Assembly (NCBI RefSeq): GCF_000488275.1
Contig: NZ_KI530762.1
Span: 2,188,753-2,252,752, forward strand
Source: Acinetobacter brisouii CIP 110357
GTDB taxonomy: Bacteria > Pseudomonadota > Gammaproteobacteria > Pseudomonadales > Moraxellaceae
Direction: 5' to 3'
Length of the DNA stretch: 64,000 nucleotides
The notes under the pieces were generated by a model. That model was not told the DNA's origin. It saw only the letters and a list, made by a program, of their open reading frames with translations, and did no database searches. Below, one piece after another: positions 42,049 through 51,461 of the stretch; position 1 is the first letter of the stretch, and each line of letters opens with the position of its first letter. The translations under genes and the position numbers were made by a program.

Positions 42049-44608
42049 CTGGTTGTTGGGATGCAGGTGGTAACGGCGCCAGATAAGCAATAATCAGCAT
42101 CATGCCCCCTGCTCCAATAAATGAAATCACCCGTGTCAACGTCGCACTTTGTGATAAATCCAGCAATGCCAGTTTAAACACTACAATCGCCAGAATACAC
42201 GCTCCCATATACCAGACTTCACGCATGGCTTTACGACTCGCAACAGTCATACCCACGCATGCCAGTAATGTCCATAGCAAGGTCAGGCTAAGTTGAACCG
42301 CACCATTGTGCCAGATGTCCACACTCCATAACGGCGTATTTAACAGATGATGTAAGGCACGTACCATCACACTGCTCAGTACCCAAAGCAGCATAAAAAA
42401 CAGGCTCGCTTTCAAGAAGCGTTGCCAAAGCAGTGAAGGTAACTGAATCTGCTGTAGCCAGAGCATGCCACACAGCATGGCAAGACTGAGTACATCAATC
42501 GGGTTGAATAAAGGGATGACATAGTATGCCTGTATCGCATCTTGATCGACATTGACCAGCAACAACCAAAGCAGATTACAAAACCATATTTCAGGATGTT
42601 GTAGCCATGCTTTGTTGTTTTGGATAACCGCAGTCCACAACCAGACTGTAGGTAACGCCCCCAAGGCCATGATCGGTGCCTGCACCCATAGGCCTAGACC
42701 TGCCAGTGCCAGACTCGCCCACAGCAACAGCGCAAGTAAACGGTTCGAATCATGCTGGCGCTGTGTCCAGTACAACAATCCACTCTGTAATACTGCAGCA
42801 ACTGCACAAAACAATGCAAAGCCGCTATTTTTCCAGTGCTGCAAACCCTGCCAAATCTGTAGTTGCTCCAAGGCGATTATCAGCCCGATCAGGATTATTG
42901 TACTGATGATCAGCTGCTCGGCTATCCATTCTATCGACTGTTTCAGAGTAACAACCACATAAAAAACCGCATATAACAGCGATGCAACTGCCAGCTTTGC
43001 CAATAAACCATAGGCTTGCCAGTGGAAAATTTCCACGCTGGCGGCACTGCCACTATATAAGGCAAATACCAAAAAGAAGCTGATGGGCGGAATCGCTGCA
43101 ACACGGCGCTCTGGTGTACGCGTATCTTGCAAGAGAAAATACACAGCAACGGACTGCACTAGAGTATAAATACAGGCACTTAGGATTGGAAAAACTTCAT
43201 CTGACCAGATCTGAAAAAATAGCGCGCCTGCACTACAAAACAATAAGGCTTCACCAATAATACGACTAAAACGATAACGCTCAGTGACACCCCATACAAT
43301 CAGTGCAGTACCTTGAATCACCCAGCCTAGACTGGTCCAGTGTGCGCCTTTTGCCAGTGGAAAAATCAGGGCAAAAAATGCGGTTGCCAAAATCATAAAG
43401 CTCTTGCCAAGCAATGAAAGTTCGGCTTGTCGCTGACGAATCCACACAGTCAGCCCGAAATACACTGCAGCCAAACCTGCCGCAGCCAAGGTCAAGGCAT
43501 GACTGGACTGGTGCATGAGACTGGCATGCAAGGTAAATCCAAACACAGGGACACTAAAAATCAGCCCAACATCTAAAATAGACACATAGCGCTGTAATTC
43601 CAATTTTTGCCGCAGCATTAATTGGCTATAGCGGATGCTCAGCCAAATAAAGAGTGCCAAATGCAGCCACAACAACATATCTAGATAATTGCGCTGACTA
43701 TCGACATCGTGCGTGAACAGGCTCATGCCTGCCAGACCCATCGTGGCAAAAAATGCCAGATGATTGAGCAACTTCCACGACTGCACAAAATTAATTGCGG
43801 CAACCGCCAAATTTACCACCAAATAGTATTCCCATAAAAATACGGGATCAGGGCGATATTGCGGAATCAGTAACGGTGCCAGATACGCCATCCCCAACGC
43901 CAAAATCGCCAGTGAAATTTCTTTTTGTTTCAGGCTCAGCCATGTCGTGATGCATAGCAATCCAGCCAACACCACACTTGCCATAATCACACTGTTAATC
44001 AACAGAAAATGATAGGCAAAAATCAGGGTCAGAAAAATCACCGCCAACCCGACGCCCTGTACCGCTACGGCAAAGCGCAGATTACGATTTCCAAGCCAGT
44101 AGCCGATTGCAGTAGTGATGGCACCCGCTACCCCGATCGACAGTAAACGCATGCCCAGACTGACTTGCCAATATTCACTGGCAAAGCGCAGTAACAACAC
44201 TACCCCGATCAGCAGCAAGACCACAGCAACTTTCAAAATCGGATTACCTTTCACCAGCCACTGTAAAACAGCTTGCCAATGAGGATTGCTTTGACTGGAA
44301 AATGCTATTTGCGGCTCTACTGGCTGTGGTGGAGTAGCGATTGAGACAGGAATTGGGGGTGGAACAACCTGAACGGGTGCCGATGCAGATTGATATGGCA
44401 TTTGCTGCCTTTCCAGATCAGATAATCGTTGTTCCAGTCGATCTACCTGATTTTGCAGTCGAAGAATCAGCACAATAAAAAAACCAAATCCTGCCAGTAA
44501 TAGCAAATACAGCCATTGCGACTTCCCGAATACATAGGCAAAGCACGCCAGCATCACCGAGAAGATCAAAACAAGGCTCATCATGACCGCTGATTTTTTC
44601 TGCAACAT
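42032..44608 (-). CDS. DUF2339 multispanning membrane protein
   Basis: 858 residues. An N-terminal hydrophobic pair is followed by a coiled coil (RLQNQVDRLEQRLSDLERQQM) and a Pro-rich stretch. The remaining roughly 700 residues hold more than 20 hydrophobic segments. The NPILKVAVVLLLIGVVLLLRFASEYW and AVQGVGLAVIFLTLIFAY segments match the DUF2339 family. No catalytic site is apparent and the function is unknown. It is divergent from polA with 142 bases between the genes, and convergent with the mscS gene. Confidence 0.82.
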   Translation of the reverse strand: MLQKKSAVMMSLVLIFSVMLACFAYVFGKSQWLYLLLLAGFGFFIVLILRLQNQVDRLEQRLSDLERQQMPYQSASAPVQVVPPPIPVSIATPPQPVEPQIAFSSQSNPHWQAVLQWLVKGNPILKVAVVLLLIGVVLLLRFASEYWQVSLGMRLLSIGVAGAITTAIGYWLGNRNLRFAVAVQGVGLAVIFLTLIFAYHFLLINSVIMASVVLAGLLCITTWLSLKQKEISLAILALGMAYLAPLLIPQYRPDPVFLWEYYLVVNLAVAAINFVQSWKLLNHLAFFATMGLAGMSLFTHDVDSQRNYLDMLLWLHLALFIWLSIRYSQLMLRQKLELQRYVSILDVGLIFSVPVFGFTLHASLMHQSSHALTLAAAGLAAVYFGLTVWIRQRQAELSLLGKSFMILATAFFALIFPLAKGAHWTSLGWVIQGTALIVWGVTERYRFSRIIGEALLFCSAGALFFQIWSDEVFPILSACIYTLVQSVAVYFLLQDTRTPERRVAAIPPISFFLVFALYSGSAASVEIFHWQAYGLLAKLAVASLLYAVFYVVVTLKQSIEWIAEQLIISTIILIGLIIALEQLQIWQGLQHWKNSGFALFCAVAAVLQSGLLYWTQRQHDSNRLLALLLWASLALAGLGLWVQAPIMALGALPTVWLWTAVIQNNKAWLQHPEIWFCNLLWLLLVNVDQDAIQAYYVIPLFNPIDVLSLAMLCGMLWLQQIQLPSLLWQRFLKASLFFMLLWVLSSVMVRALHHLLNTPLWSVDIWHNGAVQLSLTLLWTLLACVGMTVASRKAMREVWYMGACILAIVVFKLALLDLSQSATLTRVISFIGAGGMMLIIAYLAPLPPASQQPESSAD

Positions 44609-44750
44609 AGATTTCCTGATTGGTGCAGCCGTTTTATTGATGTTAACCGATCATCTGACCGAGATAAAACTCCCTTAATCCGATCTACTTCTGCATCAAA
44701 GTTAAAATTCACGTAAAATAGCCCGCAGATTAGATTGAGGAAATTGTGTA

Positions 44751-47516
44751 ATGCCACCATTTGTTTTGGTTGATGGGTCTTATTTTTTGTTTCGTGCCTT
44801 CCATGCGATACCACCTCTCACCACTTCGACAGGACTACATACCAACGCTGTACGTGGCGCAATTTCTGCAATCCAGAAACTGATTCGTCGTACTCAACCC
44901 ACCCATATGGCAGTGATTTTTGATACGCCTGAACCAACTTTCCGCCATCAATTATCGCCGATTTATAAAGGTGACCGCCCAAGTATGCCCAATGAACTGG
45001 CGGAGCAGATTCCGTATCTGCATGCCCTGATTCGTGCATTAGGTCTACCCTTACACATGCTTCCAGGTGCAGAAGCCGATGATATTATTGGAACGCTAGC
45101 AAAACGCGCTGTCAGTGAAGGTCATCATGTCCTGATTTCGACAGGCGATAAAGACATGGCGCAACTGGTCACCGAACACATTAAACTGGAAGACAGCTTT
45201 AAAGAGCGTTCACTCGATGTAGACGGTGTGTTTGAAAAATTTGGCGTTTGGCCACATCAGATCGTGGATTATCTGACTCTGATGGGTGATGCGTCTGACG
45301 GGATTATGGGAGTTGCAGGTGTGGGGGCAAAAACCGCTGCCAAACTGCTGAACGAGTACCAAACCCTCGATAATATTTTAGCCAATGCGGCCAATATCAA
45401 AGGCAAAGTCGGTAAAACCTTACAAGAAAGCGTCGAAAGCATCAAGATTGACCATCAACTGGCAAGCATTGTCTGCGATCTAGAGCTGAATCTGGACTGG
45501 CATGAACTTAAACTCAGCCATCCAAATACCGATGAATTACGTCGACTGTATACTGAACTGGAATTTCGTAACCAGTTACAGTCGCTTGATCACCCGAATA
45601 ACCCGGATAATCCAAGCTATAAGCAAAGTCAGCCAAAGGTGGCACCAACAGCAACAACAACGCCAAGTCTAAAAACCGAAGATCTCGCACATAGCAGCAG
45701 TAGCGACGATCAACTGGGCCAGGCGCACTACCATACCGTACTGACCGATGCCGCTTGGCAACAATTATGGCAGCGCTTCCAAACAGCCGAGCGCTTTGCC
45801 ATCGATACTGAAACCACCAGTCTGGATTACCGTGCTGCGGAAATGGTTGGTTTTTCAGTCGCGTTTGATGCCCAAGATGCCTATTACGTTCCATTTACTC
45901 ACGACTATGAAGGCGCGCCACAACAGCTTAATCGTGAACAGATTTTGGCGCAGCTTAAACCGATTCTGGAAAACCCTGCGGTAGAGAAAATCGGTCATCA
46001 TTTGAAATATGATGCGCATATTTTTGCCAATCACGGGATTCACTTACGAGGCTGGTTCTTTGACACCATGCTGGCATCTTATGTACTCAATGCCTCAGCC
46101 ACCCGTCATGGCATGGATGATGTTGCACGTTTGTACTTAAGCCATCTGACCACAACGTTTGAACAGATTGCGGGTAAAGGCGCTAAACAAAAAACCTTTA
46201 ACCAGATTGAACTGGAAACGGCAGCACATTATGCAGCCGAAGATGCGCATGTCACTTATCGCCTATACGAAGTGTTGTCGGAAAAGCTGGCACCATTCCC
46301 AGCACTGGTTAACATTCTGCACAACATTGAAATGCCTGTGGCTGAAGTACTCACCGAAATGGAAGAAAATGGCATTCAGCTTGATCCTGAGTTTTTAAAA
46401 CAGCTCAGCGATGAATTCTCCCAAGCCATGCATAAGCTAGAACAACAGGCAGAAACTCTGGCAGGTGAAAGTTTCAATATTGCCTCACCAAAACAGGTTG
46501 GTGAGATTCTGTTTGATAAACTGGGCGTTAAAGGGGGTAAAAAAACCGCAACGGGGCAATACAGTACCAGCGAAAGCATTCTGGAAAAAATCGAACATCC
46601 GATTGCCGAAGTGATTTTAGAGCATCGCGGGCTCGCCAAACTGAAAAGCACCTATACCGATCGTCTTGTAGAACAAGCCAACCCTGCCACCATGCGCGTG
46701 CATACCAGCTATCATCAGGCAGTAACGGCGACAGGGCGACTATCGTCATCTGACCCAAACCTGCAAAATATTCCCGTGCGTGGTGAAATCGGACGCCAGA
46801 TTCGTCAGGCATTTGTTGCACCCGAAGGTCGTGTGTTACTGGCTGCCGATTACTCACAGATCGAATTGCGTTTAATGGCACATTTCTCTCAGGATGAAGC
46901 CCTGCTACATGCGTTCCACCATGGACAAGATGTGCATCGTCGTACGGCATCTGAAGTGCTGGGTATTCCACTTGATCAAATCACCAGTGATCAACGCCGC
47001 CAAGCCAAAGCCGTGAATTTCGGGTTGTTATATGGCATGTCAGAATTTGGTCTGATTCGTCAACTCGGTTTCACCCGTGAAGAATCCCAAAACTATATCA
47101 AGCAGTATTTCCACCGTTACCCTGGTGTCTATGAATATATGCAAAGCACCCGTCAAATTGCGGCTGAACAAGGTTTTGTCGAGACCGTTTTAGGGCGCCG
47201 TTTATATACGCCAGATATTCATGCACGTAACGTCATGGTGCGTAAAGCGGCTGAACGTGCTGCGATTAATGCACCATTACAAGGAAGTGCTGCCGATATT
47301 ATTAAACTGGCGATGATTGCCGTGAAGAAAATGCTGCCTGCTCAACACGCCAAATTATTATTGCAAGTGCACGATGAATTGGTGTTGGAAGTCGATCAAG
47401 ATTACGCAGCAGAGCTTGCTCCTCAGATTAGTGAAGTGATGCAATCGGTGATGCAACTGTCCGTGCCATTGCTGGTTGAAGTTGGGCAAGGACATAACTG
47501 GGATCAAGCCCACTAA
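44751..47516 (+). CDS. polA: DNA polymerase I
   Basis: 921 residues with all three domains. The 5'-3' exonuclease covers about 1-290 (FVLVDGSYFLFRAFHAI, LPGAEADDIIGTLA). The 3'-5' proofreading domain has D352 and E354 in FAIDTETTSLDY. The polymerase domain contains VLLAADYSQIELRLMAHFS (motif A), RRQAKAVNFGLLYGMS (motif B) and QVHDELVLEV (motif C). It acts in Okazaki fragment maturation and repair. It has its own terminator and stands alone. Confidence 0.96.
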   Translation: MPPFVLVDGSYFLFRAFHAIPPLTTSTGLHTNAVRGAISAIQKLIRRTQPTHMAVIFDTPEPTFRHQLSPIYKGDRPSMPNELAEQIPYLHALIRALGLPLHMLPGAEADDIIGTLAKRAVSEGHHVLISTGDKDMAQLVTEHIKLEDSFKERSLDVDGVFEKFGVWPHQIVDYLTLMGDASDGIMGVAGVGAKTAAKLLNEYQTLDNILANAANIKGKVGKTLQESVESIKIDHQLASIVCDLELNLDWHELKLSHPNTDELRRLYTELEFRNQLQSLDHPNNPDNPSYKQSQPKVAPTATTTPSLKTEDLAHSSSSDDQLGQAHYHTVLTDAAWQQLWQRFQTAERFAIDTETTSLDYRAAEMVGFSVAFDAQDAYYVPFTHDYEGAPQQLNREQILAQLKPILENPAVEKIGHHLKYDAHIFANHGIHLRGWFFDTMLASYVLNASATRHGMDDVARLYLSHLTTTFEQIAGKGAKQKTFNQIELETAAHYAAEDAHVTYRLYEVLSEKLAPFPALVNILHNIEMPVAEVLTEMEENGIQLDPEFLKQLSDEFSQAMHKLEQQAETLAGESFNIASPKQVGEILFDKLGVKGGKKTATGQYSTSESILEKIEHPIAEVILEHRGLAKLKSTYTDRLVEQANPATMRVHTSYHQAVTATGRLSSSDPNLQNIPVRGEIGRQIRQAFVAPEGRVLLAADYSQIELRLMAHFSQDEALLHAFHHGQDVHRRTASEVLGIPLDQITSDQRRQAKAVNFGLLYGMSEFGLIRQLGFTREESQNYIKQYFHRYPGVYEYMQSTRQIAAEQGFVETVLGRRLYTPDIHARNVMVRKAAERAAINAPLQGSAADIIKLAMIAVKKMLPAQHAKLLLQVHDELVLEVDQDYAAELAPQISEVMQSVMQLSVPLLVEVGQGHNWDQAH

Positions 47517-47527
47517 ACCCACCCGAT

Positions 47528-47558
47528 AAAAAAGCGCTCAAATCTGAGCGCTTTTTTT
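47528..47558 (+). terminator. Intrinsic terminator of polA
   Basis: Stem AAAGCGCTCA / TGAGCGCTTT with a 4-base loop and seven T, 12 bases after the polA stop. The other strand has an A/T tail too, but it would sit at the end of the convergent phosphoesterase. Confidence 0.88.
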
Positions 47559-48567
47559 AAATCAATTCGATCATATCGACTGTGGGCGGTACACGAAAGC
47601 GAAAAGGCACCCCCACCATGCCAGTTCCCACAGTCACATAGACATCGGCATGCTCATGCTGATACAAACCCTGTTTATGCCCCGAAATTGAAACATGCTT
47701 CATAATATAACTGGTCAACCATGGCAACTCGATCTGCCCACCATGCGTATGCCCAGATAGCATCAGTGGATGACATGGCAGTTCAGGCACCATATCCACA
47801 GTGTCAGGATTATGCGACACAATCACCCATGGTTTGTCTTGTGGTAAATCAGGCATAAACCGCATATCGGTCTTACCTGCCCATAAGTCACCCACCCCGA
47901 TCAGGCGAAATTCATCAAATTCAATCACTTCACCTTCAATATCCATAATCTGATTGGCATCTAAAGCCTGCTGGAGCAACTGGCGAATCGGCGGTCCCGG
48001 ATACTGTTCGTCATGATTACCCAAAACCGAATATACAGGCGCATGAATCTGCTTGAGAATGGCAAGTTCCTCGACCAGTGTATCTTCAGGCTCATAAGTC
48101 CAGTCTCCTGCCACCACCACAATATCCGGCTGCTGCTGATTAATTTTTTTGACAATCGTCTTGAGCTGGCGTTCGTTACCTGAAAATAGCCCGACATGCA
48201 AATCGGCAATCAGGGCAATTTTAAATGGATGATGAAAACTGTGTGGTTCATTGATTTGATACTGTGTCGTTTTGACCCGAATCAGATTTGGCTCAATAAA
48301 ACGAGCATAAATTAAAATCGTACTGAGCAATCCGCTAAAAATGGCTTGTTGAATCGAATAATAACCTGTGATTCCCGCATAAATACTGAACAATAAAAGC
48401 GGTGGCAATAAATAACAGGCATAAAAAACCCATAAATGGATAAATGCTTTAAATGGATGAATTGTTTGTGTTTTAGACTGACTGCGCCATGCGTGTGCTG
48501 TCGCCCATAATGCAACAGTAAAGAAAATAATATAGAAGATTGAAATAATTGAATTAGAATTCCACAT
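47557..48567 (-). CDS. Membrane-anchored metallophosphoesterase (YkuE/YaeI-like)
   Basis: 336 residues from the ATG at 48567, after GAGAAAA; a longer frame overlaps the divergent gene. Four hydrophobic N-terminal segments (about 6-22, 35-60, 64-85, 92-110) anchor it. The calcineurin-like metal site follows: ALIADLHVGLF (D, H), VVAGDWTY (D), SVLGNHDEQY (N, H, D), SHNPD and LSGHTHGGQIELPW. YkuE-type enzymes act at the cell surface or in lipid metabolism; the substrate here is unknown. Confidence 0.85.
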   Translation of the reverse strand: MWNSNSIISIFYIIFFTVALWATAHAWRSQSKTQTIHPFKAFIHLWVFYACYLLPPLLLFSIYAGITGYYSIQQAIFSGLLSTILIYARFIEPNLIRVKTTQYQINEPHSFHHPFKIALIADLHVGLFSGNERQLKTIVKKINQQQPDIVVVAGDWTYEPEDTLVEELAILKQIHAPVYSVLGNHDEQYPGPPIRQLLQQALDANQIMDIEGEVIEFDEFRLIGVGDLWAGKTDMRFMPDLPQDKPWVIVSHNPDTVDMVPELPCHPLMLSGHTHGGQIELPWLTSYIMKHVSISGHKQGLYQHEHADVYVTVGTGMVGVPFRFRVPPTVDMIELI

Positions 48568-48652
48568 ACTTTTTCTCGGATCAATACAAAACGAGCATGA
48601 CAAGTCGTGCAATAATTGATCTATAGGTTTTTCGTGAGATCTGATAACCAAC

Positions 48653-50254
48653 ATGAGCCACTTATCACAACAACAGTTTACGCCAGCTTTTTCAAGCTTA
48701 GCAGTGGCTCTTTGTATCGCATTGAGTGTCACGGCGTGTAGCACCTTGCCACATCAACAGGTACAGACTCCGAGTTATGCCCATGATGTCGATACTTCAC
48801 AAACCACACTGGCGCATCGAATTACGCCATTAAGACAAGCCAATCCGGGCTTGACAGGGTATCACATTTTATATGACCCGCTAGAAGCGATTTCAACCCG
48901 CCTCAACCTGATTAACAAAGCACAAAAAACGTTGGATTTACAATATTATATCTGGGATAACGATAAAATTGGTGCATTGGCACTCTATGATATTATTCAG
49001 GCCGCCGATCGTGGGGTCAAAGTGCGCCTACTCATTGATGACAACAATGCCAAAGGCATGGAAGGCGCATTTTTAGCATTGGATCAGCATCAAAATATTC
49101 AGGTCAAACTCTATAACCCTTATCGCTTTCGTCAGTTTCGCGCTATGGATATGGTGCTCGACTTAAAACGTATCAACCGCCGTATGCACAACAAGAGCTT
49201 CATTGTTGACAATGAAATTGCGTTGATTGGCGGGCGCAACATGAGTGATCAATACTACAATGTCAGCGACAACTACCAGTTTTCAGATATTGATGTCATG
49301 CTGGTCGGGCAAGCTGTCGATGATATTTCCAATTCTTTTGATGAATACTGGAATGACAGCTACGCCTATCCTGTACGGCAAATTGTGAATCCAGAAAAAC
49401 ATCGTCTGCGCTATGAAGGTCTAAAGCAACAGCTTACCGAACACTATCAGAAAGCTACGGTACAAAACTATCTGGGACTTGCCAACCGCACCTATATGTT
49501 TGATGAATGGATGAATCATCAAATTCACTTCGAATGGGTCAAAGCGAAAGTCGTTAAAGACTCTCCTGCCAAAATCCGTGATCAGGCGCAAGGCGATGAT
49601 TATTTAAGAGCGCAGCTCCAGAAGGAGTTAATCTCGCCACAGCATAATGTCGATATTATTTCTGCTTATTTCGTTCCTGAAAAATCAGGCGCACGCGCGC
49701 TGAATAGCATGGCACAAAATGGGATTCAGGTACGCGTACTGACCAACTCATTTAAAGCCAATGACGTTTGGCTAGTCCATGCTTTTTATAGCAATTACCG
49801 TGAAGATCTGCTGAAAAACAATGTCAAACTGTATGAATTTTTACCCGCACTCTCGGGCAAAAGTCTCAACCCACAAACCGAAGAAATTTCAAAGAAAACT
49901 AAAATCAGTTTAAAAGGCTTAAGCCGCTCCAGCTTACATGCCAAGCTCATGGAACTGGATCAGCAGCAAGTCTTTATTGGTTCTTTTAACCTCGATCCAC
50001 GTTCAGCGAAACTCAATACCGAGATTGGCGTGGTGCTTGATAGCCCAAGTCTTGCCAAAGCCATTCATGACACCATGGATCAAAACCTGGGGCTCTACAG
50101 CTATACCCTGTTCCTCACCCCACAGCAACAGATTCACTGGGAGCGTAACACCCAGTATTTCCGCAAAGTTTACCCGCATGAACCAGACATGAAATGGTGG
50201 CAAAAAATTGGCTTAAAACTGATTTCATGGCTCCCGATTGAAGGCATGATGTAA
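48653..50254 (+). CDS. Phospholipase D-family lipoprotein (cardiolipin-synthase-like)
   Basis: 533 residues. Lipoprotein signal with lipobox SVTAC at C29. Two HKD motifs: H179-x-K181-x4-D186 (MHNKSFIVDNEIALIGGRN) and H429-x-K431-x4-D436 (LHAKLMELDQQQVFIGSFN). The arrangement matches ClsC/YmdC-like or PLD-type enzymes that exchange phospholipid headgroups; the substrate is not proven. The lipid anchor points to the periplasmic face. It is divergent from the phosphoesterase (86-base gap), and the acyltransferase gene converges on it with one base between their stop codons. Confidence 0.85.
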   Translation: MSHLSQQQFTPAFSSLAVALCIALSVTACSTLPHQQVQTPSYAHDVDTSQTTLAHRITPLRQANPGLTGYHILYDPLEAISTRLNLINKAQKTLDLQYYIWDNDKIGALALYDIIQAADRGVKVRLLIDDNNAKGMEGAFLALDQHQNIQVKLYNPYRFRQFRAMDMVLDLKRINRRMHNKSFIVDNEIALIGGRNMSDQYYNVSDNYQFSDIDVMLVGQAVDDISNSFDEYWNDSYAYPVRQIVNPEKHRLRYEGLKQQLTEHYQKATVQNYLGLANRTYMFDEWMNHQIHFEWVKAKVVKDSPAKIRDQAQGDDYLRAQLQKELISPQHNVDIISAYFVPEKSGARALNSMAQNGIQVRVLTNSFKANDVWLVHAFYSNYREDLLKNNVKLYEFLPALSGKSLNPQTEEISKKTKISLKGLSRSSLHAKLMELDQQQVFIGSFNLDPRSAKLNTEIGVVLDSPSLAKAIHDTMDQNLGLYSYTLFLTPQQQIHWERNTQYFRKVYPHEPDMKWWQKIGLKLISWLPIEGMM

Positions 50255-50255
50255 T

Positions 50256-51077
50256 TTATTGCTCAACCTGATGCAAAACATGTTGTTGCAACTCTTGTAA
50301 CCCCTTATACATTTTATGTTGTACTTCTGAGGTCAGTGAGTCGAGATCATGCCCTGTTACATCAATGCGTGGTAAAAACATCAAATGTGCAGTTACTCTC
50401 GGCATTTCTAAAACTTGTTTAACATGATCGCTAAAAGAAATCTCGCCGACATATGGCGCAATATGATCCAGCTCACCTTGCTGGTTAACATAGCAAATCA
50501 GGGCAATCTGTACAGGTTTTTGCGCTTCGAGTGCCGCGCCCAACAAACGACCATGAACCCGTTTGATCGTTGTACCATCGGAAGTCGTGGCTTCTGGAAA
50601 AAATAACACAGGAATATTTTGGGACAGAAAATCCGCAATTTGTTGGCGAATACGTACCGAATCCCCCGAACCACGTTTAATAAATAATGTCCCGCCACCT
50701 TTTGCCAGTTTTCCAACCACAGGCCAATCCTCGATTTCAGCCTTTGCCAGAAAAAATACCCGTGCCGCAGAACCGAGCGTTGGGATATCTAACCACGAGA
50801 TATGATTACTTACCCACAATGCAGGCTCAGTCGATGCAGACTCACCATACAAACGTACTTCGATATTAAAAACATCACATAAACGGCGGCAAAACCATTG
50901 TACATAGCGCGTATTGTCTGGGTTATTTGGCTGTTTATACAATTGGTGACGATACACCACATAAAACCCCTGCCCAACAGCCGCTACTCCATGACTAATT
51001 TTTTTGCCAAAATGAATAAAACGGGCCAATCCTTTCTTTTTTACTACTGTTGTTGAATTTTGATGCGTCATAGACAT
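50256..51077 (-). CDS. 1-acyl-glycerol-3-phosphate acyltransferase (PlsC family)
   Basis: 273 residues. The acyltransferase HX4D motif is NHISWLD (H92-D97) and block III is FFPEATTSDG. The enzyme type makes phosphatidic acid from lysophosphatidic acid; some members instead act on ornithine lipids (OlsA), so the acceptor is not certain. No clear Shine-Dalgarno is seen for the ATGs at 51077 or 51071. Its stop codon is one base from the stop of the phospholipase-D gene. The two converge and share lipid-related themes. Confidence 0.8.
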   Translation of the reverse strand: MSMTHQNSTTVVKKKGLARFIHFGKKISHGVAAVGQGFYVVYRHQLYKQPNNPDNTRYVQWFCRRLCDVFNIEVRLYGESASTEPALWVSNHISWLDIPTLGSAARVFFLAKAEIEDWPVVGKLAKGGGTLFIKRGSGDSVRIRQQIADFLSQNIPVLFFPEATTSDGTTIKRVHGRLLGAALEAQKPVQIALICYVNQQGELDHIAPYVGEISFSDHVKQVLEMPRVTAHLMFLPRIDVTGHDLDSLTSEVQHKMYKGLQELQQHVLHQVEQ

Positions 51078-51249
51078 GCATAAATCATGATGAAATTCGT
51101 AGCAGCATTATAAATGAGCACAGTGTCAATTCTGCAAAAAAGTTACAATCTTGATCTGAATAACCGAAGTTAACAATAACAATATCCAATTTCTTCTAAA
51201 ATTGATTTTCCACTATGCTGTATATGGAAATCAGCAAAAGGAGAAGGCC

Positions 51250-51390
51250 ATGAATCACATGTTCAATCTTCATCATTCCATCCCTCACCATAAACACATT
51301 CTTCAATAGCTACAATGGATCGTGGGCTGTAGTATTTTATGTGCTGGGCTTTTGATTTTACTCAACAAACTCTTCATGTTACTGCACTAA
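51250..51390 (+). pseudogene. Small membrane protein gene broken by an in-frame TAG
   Basis: After the strong site GGAGAAGGCC, an ATG at 51250 opens a His-rich N-terminus (MNHMFNLHHSIPHHKH) that stops at TAG at 51307-51309 after 19 codons. The same frame continues with LQWIVGCSILCAGLLILLNK, a clear transmembrane segment, to TAA at 51390. The full frame would be 47 codons (46 residues plus the TAG). The layout suggests a once intact His-rich small membrane protein. TAG is a normal stop for other genes here, so read-through is unlikely. Alternatively the 19-residue peptide is the product. Confidence 0.5.
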
Positions 51391-51461
51391 CAGATTTCAG
51401 ACTCGCCTAGCCGCCAAGTTTTCTCTACAATAGATTTTTTACTTGGCGAGTTAGGTTATTA

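Noticed and set aside
48568..48744. 59-residue N-terminal extension of the metallophosphoesterase
   Set aside because: It overlaps the start of the divergent phospholipase-D gene. The ATG at 48567 has a ribosome-binding site and begins the membrane segment.
51250..51390. Read-through of TAG (amber recoding or pyrrolysine)
   Set aside because: TAG ends several intact genes in the window, for example gigA, hflX and the DUF432-like gene. No suppressor or pyrrolysine gene is seen, and only two small loci have in-frame TAG.
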